In this document: positions 56,093 through 64,000 of the stretch, piece by piece
Numbering within the stretch: position 1 is the stretch's first letter
Layout: the number at the start of each line of letters is the position of its first letter
DNA from: Conchocele bisecta
Taxonomy: Eukaryota > Mollusca > Bivalvia > Lucinida > Thyasiridae
Reading direction: 5' to 3'
Length of the DNA stretch: 64,000 bases
NCBI GenBank assembly: GCA_029237695.1
Contig: CM055265.1
Coordinates: forward strand, 68,793,903 to 68,857,902
Position numbers and translations under genes: made by a program
The notes under the pieces: generated by a model
The model's input: the letters and a program-made list of their open reading frames with translations, nothing else
Told to the model about the DNA's origin: nothing
Database searches by the model: none

Positions 56093-56650
56093 TCTGTTTC
56101 ACGAAAGCTGCCCAAATTTTACGGCTATATAGACAATTCAAAAACAATATTATTTTCGATAATATTAAATTAAAGGAAAATTTAAGAATGAGCCTTCTTT
56201 TTATTTCGTGAAATTCGGTCAAATATTGATTTTATTACGAAAAATTGATTTGTCTATGGGAATTTAACATGGGGGGAAAAGTGGTAAGGAAGTGTGGGAG
56301 GAGTCAAAAAAAGAAAAATTTTGGAAATTGACTCCGAAACCTGACTAGATAGATAGCTTGGATATGATCTAAGAAAACAAAAGTTAAAGTTTAAAAATCG
56401 GCCCAGTATTTCTAAAATTCAAAAAAATTTCCCCATGTTAAATCCCCATACTCCGTGAAGATGTCTATGGGGATTTAACATGGGGAAATTTTGTTTTCGC
56501 AATAAAATCAATATTTGACCAAATTTCACGAAATAAAAAGAAGGCTCATTCTTAAATTTTCCTTTAATTTAATATTATCGAAAACAATATGGTTTTTGAA
56601 TTGTTTATATGGCCGTAAAATTTGGGCAGCTTTCGTGAAACAGACAGTAG
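56093..56650. mobile_element. Family S foldback element
   Basis: 'gtctgtttcacgaaagctgc' and its complement at 56628-56647; 'gggaatttaacatgggg' near the centre. Arms well preserved. Confidence 0.8.
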
Positions 56651-56669
56651 ACAAACATACATTTCATAC

Positions 56670-56710
56670 CTATCTCATACTGGTCACCATCAGTTTGATT
56701 GTTCACAATC
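56670..56710 (-). CDS. Candidate 41-nt microexon
   Basis: TTATACTTCAG acceptor, IVNNQTDGDQYEI, ATAG/GTATGA donor. Splice sites look good but the exon is too short to judge, and its phase does not fit the candidate at 57391. Confidence 0.2.
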
Positions 56711-57129
56711 CTGAAGTATAACATCTGTATAACAAGTGTAGATCCATACTATTCTTAACATCCACCCATGCTCTTCATAAATAGGTTAATTCTTAAGTAT
56801 GGAATGGCGAACAATATAGTCCAAATTGGATTTTGCAAATGCACGTGTTGATCGGTTGAAATGCTAGTTAAAATTATTTTTAGCAGCGACCAATGAAAAA
56901 GTTCAAAATTGTGGTTGCCAGATGAAATAGGTTTACAATAGATGTACGCCACACTGACGGGCTGCATTATAATTTTGTTCTACAACGACGTAGTTAGTAA
57001 CTTTCAACACTTAGCTCTGAAATTGTGAGTTTTTTATGTCATTAGATCATTGTTCTGTTAACATTTCTTTTGTCAAAATATATGCTATTTCCAGAGCAAT
57101 GTATTAAATAATATTGTTTTATTGAAATG

Positions 57130-57297
57130 TTTTATTTTCAATATTTCTCAACAAAAACCTGGTTTTGACAGCACATGAGAATCGTCTCCAGTGGAGACGA
57201 TTCTCATGTGCTGTCAAAACCAGTTTTTTGTTAAGAATTAAAGCCAAAATGAAAAACAGCTGACGGCAATTTCCGTCAACAGCGTAGGAAGGGTTAA
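57130..57297. mobile_element. Family C variant
   Basis: Core 'gagaatcgtctccagtggag' with the C-type flank 'tttctcaacaaaaacctggt' and end 'gcgtaggaagggttaa'. Confidence 0.65.
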
Positions 57298-57309
57298 GTC
57301 TATCTACAC

Positions 57310-57391
57310 TCTTGTTGCAGTCTGTATTCAGCCCAGTCATTGGAACACGAAACATCCCTCCATGTTGGTGATTGTCACAGTAAACCACTTC
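57310..57391 (-). CDS. Candidate internal exon, unidentified Cys-containing protein
   Basis: A very good acceptor (TATTTCTTCATTTCAG) precedes EVVYCDNHQHGGMFRVPMTG then LNTDCNK, with a possible GTGTAG donor. A family C variant starts immediately downstream. The plus strand has an acceptor-like CTCTTGTTGCAG over the same DNA, so the strand is not certain. I do not recognise the protein. Confidence 0.33.
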
Positions 57392-57409
57392 CTGAAATGA
57401 AGAAATAGA

Positions 57410-57546
57410 GAATAGTATAGTGCCGTGAATGGGAAAAAATATCTGGCAAGTCTTAGGAAACGGGATGGGCGAGGTTTGCCGAGCCCATCCTGTTGCCGTG
57501 CCGCGCCAGATATTTTTTCCCATTCACGGCACTAACCTACTATTCT
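57410..57546. repeat. Foldback sequence
   Basis: 'agaatagtatagtgccgtga' pairs with 'tcacggcactaacctactattct' region; inner 'gatgggcgaggtttgccgagcccatc' loop (57453-57488). Confidence 0.75.
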
Positions 57547-57599
57547 ATTTGTCACGTCAACACGTACAAATAGCTTTAAAATGCTAAAAAAATAACCCC

Positions 57600-58932
57600 A
57601 GCCAACCGCATCCTCAAAATGACAACTAGTAAAAGCCAATGTGACTTAGGACTAGAGATATAAGGTATTTAAAAATTTCAACACAGATTTCGGATGGACG
57701 GACGCACAGACGGACGCACGGACACCCGGACGTCATTGTGATCACTATGTCTCGCTTTCCGCAGGCGGGCTCGACAAAAAAGTCAAGGTCATGTTAATGG
57801 CGGTACAATATGCTCACACGTATCAAGTGTCCAAATATTGAAGCAATCCGTAAAGAAATATTAATGTTACCGGTATATCATGATGAAGAAACATGTACAA
57901 ACTTTTTGACATTGTTGACGCGGGCGACGGCGACGTCGGAAAAAGCGGCGACTATAGTCGTGCCTTCTGCTAAAGCAGGTGTGACAAAAATAAACATTGC
58001 GCATCTACGCATCATAAGGAAGGTACATACCAAGTTTCAGGTATGTACGGTAGTTAGTACTGTTTAAAAGTTTTAAGAGTTACAAGGCAAAATTGGGAAT
58101 TTCTAATTCGAAAAAGGGGAGATAATCCATGACCCGGGGGTCAAATAAAAAATTGAAATAAACGTCGCGCATTTACTCATCATAAGGAAGCTACATACCA
58201 AGTTTCAGGTCTGTAGCTAGTACGGTTTAAACGTTTTACACGTTGCAAGATTGGCGACAGACGGACGGAAGGACGGACAAGGATAACACCAAATGCGCCC
58301 TCCACTTTTTTTCAACATTTGACCTCGAGACTGTATATGTGGCTATCACTGGAGAAATGGGGCTTATGTGATTTGTGACCACTGTATCTCCTGATGTATT
58401 AGCACACTCCTGTAGCCGGATACCAAACTATATCGCTTGTTGAAGTTTAACTGGTGTTTCCTTGATGGAATGGCGAACAGTGCAGGTCCTGATCAGACTG
58501 TGTGGATGCACAGGCGAGCTGATCTGGATCCACACTGGTCGCAGGACCCATGAGCTCCATTTCTCCAGTGACGGCCACATATGATTATAAAGAATAAAAA
58601 AGCATATGAGGTTTCATGTCAATCTGATATATGGTTGCAAAGATGCTTAAAACATAAATGCAAATTTTGAGGTCAATTGATTGGGCATGGGGATGCATGG
58701 GCGAGTTATCGAATAAAAAATCTAAATCAATTTTGCGCATCTACTCATCATGGGGAAGCTACATACAAATTTCAGGTCTGTAGCTATTACGGTTTAAACA
58801 TTTTAAAAGTTATAAGGCAAAATTGACAAATTCTAAGTAAAAAAAAGAGTTAGATAATCCAGTACCCGGGGGTCGAATCAAAATAAACTTTGTGCATCTG
58901 CTCATCATAAGAAGGCTACATACCAAGTTTCA
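57600..58932. repeat. Family Q repeats with a family G element
   Basis: Q pieces at 57690-57790, 58000-58310 and 58680-58932 ('gataatccatgacccggggg', 'gacggacggaaggacgg'); G element 58335-58580 (core 'gactgtgtggatgcacaggc'). Confidence 0.65.
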
Positions 58933-59177
58933 AGGGCGCGTTTCACTAAACTTCTTACGACTAAAATGTTCGTAAGTTCAAATTTAATATCGTCTGTAAC
59001 TTTCAATTTATGGATTTACATTTATTGAGCATAGGCTGCATATGCAGCCTATGCTCAATAAATGTAAATCCAATAATTGTTTTCAAGAAAACATTATTAA
59101 TGCGAAATTTACAGACTATCATAATTTTGCACTTACGAACATTTTAGTCGTAAGAAGTTTAGTGAAACGGGCCCCTG
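58933..59177. mobile_element. Family B element inserted in a Q unit
   Basis: 'agggcgcgtttcactaaact' to 'agtttagtgaaacgggcccc', interrupting 'ccaagtttcaggtctgtagc'. Confidence 0.8.
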
Positions 59178-59341
59178 GTCTGTAGCTAGTACGGTTTAAA
59201 AGTTTGACGAGTTACACGACACAATTGGGAAATTCTAAGTCGTAATGGGTGAGATAATCCATGACCCATGGGTCGAAGAGTTATCAAATTAAACTGTGTA
59301 CATCTACTCATCATAAGGAAGCTACATATGTACCAAGTTTC

Positions 59342-59587
59342 AGGGGGCCGTTTCACTAAACTTCTTACGACTAAAATGTTCGTAAGTGCAAAATTATGAT
59401 AGTCTGTAAATTTCACATTAGCAATGTTTTCTTGTAAATAATTATTGGATTTACATTTATTGAGCATAGGCTGCATATGCAGCCTATGCTCAATAAATGT
59501 AAATCCATCAGTTTTAATTTCCAGACGATCCTAAATTTGCACTTACGAACTTCTTAGTCGTACGAAGCTTAGTGAAACGGGCCCCAG
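59342..59587. mobile_element. Family B element inserted at the same site of the next Q unit
   Basis: 'ggggccgtttcactaaactt' to 'cttagtgaaacgggcccc', again inside 'ccaagtttcaggtctgtagc'. Confidence 0.8.
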
Positions 59588-60029
59588 GTCTGTAGCTCGT
59601 ACGGTTTAAAAGTTTTACGAGTTACAAGGCAAAATTGGGAAATTCTAAGTCGAAAAGGGGCAGATAATCGATGACCCGGGGGTCGAATCAAACATTGAAA
59701 TAAACTTTGCGCATCTACTCATCATAAGGAAGCTACATACCAAGTTTCAGGTGTGTAGCTCTTAGGGTTTGAAAGTTTTACCAGTTACAAGCCATTTGAA
59801 GAATAATCTGATCTGGTGCCAGGTCCTCACCACACCAGAATCACTGAGAATGAAAATATGAATGGTAGTGAAGAGGTATATGCAGTTTGAAGTCAATGTG
59901 ACTTGCATGTGGCAGATATAACAGCACCAAATACCAAGGCATTTGAAAGACATTCTGCCTCAAAAACAAGAGATGAGGCAAAACCACGAAGGCCAGGATT
60001 TCTTCAAGGCATAGGCAATTGGATAACAG

Positions 60030-60109
60030 ATGTTATTATGATCACGATTGAAAGTGACCTACGATGGAAAAAGAAGCCAGTGTATGAGAAAACCTACATG
60101 CAGTTGCAG
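60030..60109 (+). CDS. Candidate internal exon, unidentified protein
   Basis: Between 'ggataacag' and a GTTAGC donor the frame reads VIMITIESDLRWKKKPVYEK then TYMQLQ. The sequence just upstream belongs to a 'caaaaccacgaaggccagg' dispersed repeat also found at 51660. It cannot be joined in frame directly to the exon at 62051, so the two may be unrelated. Confidence 0.28.
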
Positions 60110-60179
60110 GTTAGCATACATGTATTAGTGCAAGATACGAGTGAACATCTGTGCTGTCTGATGAGTGTTGTCCAATTTA

Positions 60180-60745
60180 ACATTGAAAATCATTGTCGTG
60201 GAAAAAATAGGTCACATGTTGGATAGTGGTATTTTGTGGGCACCTGTTGGTTATGAAGTTGTGCAAGTGTGGTGCAGGTCCTAGGTGGTACAGTAACAGA
60301 GAAATTGACCTAAACACGAACACTGAACATTGAAAATGGCTAAGTCGATAACGCGGAAAAAATAGGTCAAAGTAAAAAAAGGTCACATGTTGGATAGTGA
60401 TATGTGGTGGGCACCCATTGGTTATGAGGTAGTAAAAGTATGATGGTCTTATGTGGTACAGTAACAGAGAAATGGACCTAAACACGAAAACTTATCATTG
60501 AAAATGGCTAAGTCGATTACGCGGAAAAAATAGGTCAAGGAAAAAAAAAAGTCACATGTTGGATAGTGGTAAGTGATGTGTACCTATTGGTTATGAAGTT
60601 GTGTGCAAGTATGGAGGTCCTAGGTGGTACAATAACAGAGAAATTGACATACATGTAAATACAAAAACGTAACATTGAAAATAGCTAAGCTAAGCCGCCC
60701 ACCGCCCGCCGCCCGCCCGCCGCCCGCCCGCCGCCGGCCGCCGCC
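60180..60745. repeat. About 175-bp tandem array and GCC-rich tail
   Basis: Same unit and same 'gccgcccgcc' tail (60693-60745) as 52920-53545: 'gaaaatggctaagtcgat', 'ggtcacatgttggatagtg'. Confidence 0.8.
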
Positions 60746-60899
60746 ACCCACCCGACTTTTGTCAATCCAATAGCTGGGATATTTTTTAAAAAATAAATGG
60801 CTAAAAACGCTAATTTCTAAGTAATTAAGTTTCAAGCCAATCCCTAGTACACTAAAGTAGTTAAAGGAGAATGGAGAAACAGACTGAATGTGATACATT

Positions 60900-62045
60900 G
60901 TATTTCAACGTTAATTGACCTTGACCTTGACCTTGGGCACGAGTGGATGTGGCGGGTAATGAAAATATCAATGATAAGAAACAGGCAATGAAGTTTCAAG
61001 CCAATCACTCATACACAAAATAAGTCATAGGAGAATGATGAAACACACACATATCTACTAAATGTGAAATTTCAAAGTTATTTGACCTTGGAATTGGGCT
61101 CGAGGAGTATGGGTGGGTGGGGAATGAAAAATGAACAAGAACTCAGCCAACTGCATGTATCCCAACACTGTGGTGGTTGGATCATAAACATGCACATTCA
61201 ATTTTAAGCCAATCGCTCAGTAAAGAAGAAGAATGGAGAAACGTGCACACATCTATAAATTTCAGTTATTTGACCTTGACGTCGGGCACGGAGGGAGCAT
61301 TGGGGCGGGAAATGAAAATATGAATGAGGAGAAACATGCACATGAAGTATCAATCAAATCACTTGTACACTAAAGAAGTTACAGGAGAATTGCGAAACTC
61401 GCAATGTGAAATTTCATAGTTATTTGACCTTGACGTTGGGAACGTGGGGAGCATGGGTCTGGCAGATAATGAACATATGAATGATGAGAAACATGCACAT
61501 AAGTTCAAAGCCAATCACTGATATAGTAAAGAAGTTATAGTGGAATGGACCATGTGAAGTTATTTGACCTTGACCTTTGGGGCGGAGAATGAAAGTATGA
61601 ATGATGAGAAACATGCACATGACGTTTCAAGCAAATCACTCGTACAGTAAAGAAGTTATAGGGGAATGGAGAAATACACACACATCTACTGAATGTAAAT
61701 TTACATAGTTATTTGACCTTGACCTTGGGTGTGGGGGAAATGATAATATGAATGATGAGAAACATGAACACGAAGTTACAAGCCAATCGCTCATAATGTA
61801 AAAACGTTACAGGGGAATGGAGAAACGTGCATGCAACTACTGAATGTGAAATTTCAAAGTTATTTGATCTTGACCTTGGGCACAGGGGAGCATGGATGGG
61901 GTGGAGAATGAATAAATGGATGATAATAAACATGTACATGAAGTTTGACGCCAATCAAATGTGAAATGTCAACGTTCTTTGACCATGATGACCTTGGGCA
62001 TGGGTGAGCATGTGTGGGGCGAGGACTGAAACTATGAATTATGAG
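60900..62045. repeat. Irregular tandem array, 8 units of 115-190 bp
   Basis: 'tttgaccttgaccttgggc' near 60916, 61080, 61270, 61426, 61562, 61710, 61863 and 61979; units contain 'gaatgatgagaaacatgcac' and 'gttacaggagaatggagaaa'. Confidence 0.8.
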
Positions 62046-62050
62046 ATCAG

Positions 62051-62135
62051 TATTGTAAAGGATAAAGTTGATGAAAATGGTGTATACATAATGCGTGCCG
62101 ATGGACAACAGAAATCCAGGTCTGCTCGTTACTGA
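62051..62135 (+). CDS. Candidate C-terminal exon, unidentified protein
   Basis: After 'gagatcag', the frame IVKDKVDENGVYIMRADGQQ then KSRSARY and TGA has a composition unlike the surrounding tandem repeat, which stops abruptly at the acceptor. It would need an upstream exon ending in phase 2. The polypyrimidine tract is poor. I do not recognise the protein. The minus strand over the same bases is also open. Confidence 0.4.
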
Positions 62136-63655
62136 AACCCTCCGTCTTGCGCGAGCTTTGTCCAGTTAAGACACATACAAAAAATGCCTCAAAATGGCAA
62201 GATGTACACAGATGTGACCAACTATAGGCAATAGAATGAAAAGCAAACAATTTCATTATTTTCTGTGACATTTGTCTGTCAAATCTGTTGTGCGGTTTGA
62301 AAGTGAACTAGACTAAATAAATAACATGAAGTATTGCATGACACTTCTCATCAAGATCACAATGTATATTGTGGACGAGACATGAACAAAATTTGTCAAA
62401 ATTCAAGATTCAGAATATATAATGTTTTTTAACTGACAACTAGAAAGTGAGCAGGGGCTCACGTATACCCCCATCTGGACCGACAAATAAAAACGTTAAC
62501 GCAAATATTTAAACGCAAATTTCTAAGTAATTTGACCTTGACCTTAGACATGAAGGCCGATGAGTGTGGTATGGACGGACGAACAAACGGACGTACAGAA
62601 TTACGAAAACTATATACGCCTCGACGTACTTCATATGCCAGGTGTATAATTAATGGAACCTACCCATATGATATGTAATGTATCGGCTCATGGAAGCGGA
62701 CATCCCATCCACGCTGCTGACCGCCACCCAATCATTTGGTTGACGACTTGACTTGGCCTTGACCAATCTGCAACTATTTAATATGATGATACATGTACTT
62801 ATTAAATGCAGGAAATTGTACAACTTTGCAGGTGCGGATCTAGGCAGACCACCCCATATTATATATATATATCGCTCTTGTTTAGGGGAATATGGTGGAT
62901 TATCTCCCAGATAGCCTCGGTATTCGAGGAGAGATAATCCATAATATTCCCATCAATCAAGGATGGTATTTAATTTATTATGAACATGATTAAAGTCTCT
63001 ATTTATGACACTTGTATCTGCCATATTGTTTACAAAGGCTGAGCTGGTACCTGGTTTATATTGTAACACTACAACAGGAAAGGTACAAACAGGGTAACAG
63101 CCCATCGACTGCCATATTTTCATTTGTACGCCTTAATTCGCACTATATTTTAGATAAACGCCAAGGCAGTCCAACCAGAAGTTGGGCATTTCCATAATTA
63201 GGCTCGGGTATTTTCGGGAGCGAGGGTAATATTGTAATATGCACCTCTAATATTTACCGCTGCATTGTGAAGCGTGCAACACGGTAGAATATTTTGATCA
63301 CGTGATCTGAAATTGACCAATACTATGCCTAGAATTTACGATGAGGTAGAATAAACGGGTATTCGGCATGAAATGGAAACTCATAGAAAAACATATTAAT
63401 GAAGTGTCGTCTGCAGCTATATTTGAACTATATTTAGCCATTATTTCCCCAGCATGCAAAGAGTTGAGATAAGCGTACGTCTCCAAGAATTAAATCTCTT
63501 CAACATTAAGGTCATATATATATGTATGGGGGAGTAACATGCATCAAACACAGACATTACAAAAACAGCTTTCACCGCTAAGTAACTGGACTATAGCAGT
63601 TGTGGCGCAGGGACAAATCGTCCTGCATTACAGCCAGTATATTCTGGCTAATTGT
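62136..63655. other. Non-coding; one hairpin and a Q-type tail
   Basis: Q-type 'gacggacgaacaaacggac' at 62573-62592; hairpin 62880-62955 ('tatggtggattatctcc' / 'gagataatccataata'). I see no gene in the rest. Confidence 0.45.
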
Positions 63656-64000
63656 ACATACATGTATGGTGGTGACTGAGAAATGGGGGCTTATAGCATT
63701 TACCTAGACCTAGACCAGCCTGCAGTCTGATCAGGGTCTGCACTGGTGATATGCACATCATGCTGTGACCTCTCATTTGAACCGTCTCTGCACTAGCAAA
63801 GTGCACATCATGACCTCAATTTTCAACTTCATTTAAAGAAAATACTGCACTTTTTCAAAATATAATTGTCGCCAAATATGGTGATGTAATAAGAGCTATT
63901 ATTATTAACCCATTTCATGCTGAGGATACGTCATTATGTTTGCGGAAAATCATAAATATTTCCCTTCTGTGCACTCAGAAGTAATGTTGTGACCACTCAT
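63656..64000. mobile_element. Family G fragment and family H element cut by the window edge
   Basis: G-like 63660-63745; H pieces at 63765-63790 and 63905-64000 ('aacccatttcatgctgagga' to 'atgttgtgaccactcat'). Confidence 0.6.

Overview
This is nuclear DNA of an animal with a repeat-choked, AT-rich genome. The best fit is a bivalve mollusc. The reasons are intron-split genes for mitochondrial proteins, dense families of palindromic (foldback) elements, mollusc-style repeats whose chance translations read like 'NSADPDQTAR', and a degraded member of a multicopy gene family that I associate with bivalves and corals. Species cannot be read from the window.

Two protein-coding genes can be assembled completely. 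TIMM21 lies on the minus strand (17714 down to 8041; six exons; 218 residues) and encodes the Tim21 subunit of the inner-membrane TIM23 import complex. GCSH lies on the plus strand (32657 to 37752; four exons; 166 residues) and encodes the lipoyl-carrying H protein of the glycine cleavage system. They are divergently transcribed about 15 kb apart, and both products are mitochondrial. The two halves were recognised exon by exon; every junction is GT-AG and preserves frame. A few further exon-like segments (53961, 57391, 60030, 62051) could belong to one or more genes between 53 and 62 kb, but I could not identify or join them.

Layout. 1-8 kb: foldback elements and fragments of a longer 'gtttaacggcc' dispersed element. 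8-18 kb: TIMM21, introns full of miniature elements. 18-23 kb: tandem repeats and three TIR-bounded elements, including one of 1.76 kb. 23.1-25.1 kb: minus-strand pseudogene with a FEN/PIN-like 'LTGCD' motif and a Cys-rich tail. 25.4-28.7 kb: a 3.3 kb non-coding element with 36-bp terminal inverted repeats. 29.2-30.3 kb: 1 kb of GCT/TCT trinucleotide repeat. 32.6-37.8 kb: GCSH. Its third intron carries a 316-bp TRIM-like LTR retroelement whose LTR contains a tRNA-like sequence next to a Lys-tRNA-type primer binding site. 38-44 kb: more miniature elements. 44.4-47.6 kb: a 121-bp satellite, about 26 copies, each unit itself a palindrome. 48-64 kb: segmental tandem duplication and several tandem arrays (98, 150, about 190 and about 150 bp), with scattered candidate exons.

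Recurring families are given letters here: A (about 255-bp foldback ending in 'gccatgtgattttgtacc'), B (about 240-bp, TIR 'ggggccgtttcactaaac'), C (about 210-bp, TIR 'aacccttag'), D/E (TIRs 'gagctccagttaagg' and 'gctccagataag'), F ('aaccctttcaacacc' with a 'gagacggctcg' core), G ('gtggctgtgactggagaaat'), H ('gtatatgttgtgaccactc'), I ('gcctatttcaccaaaattg', about 300 bp), J ('gggtttaacggcctatcaac', about 450 bp), M ('gattggctgagcc' palindrome), Q ('ccaagtttcaggtctgtagc'), S ('ctgtctgtttcacgaaa') and V ('ggcggatctagaggggg').
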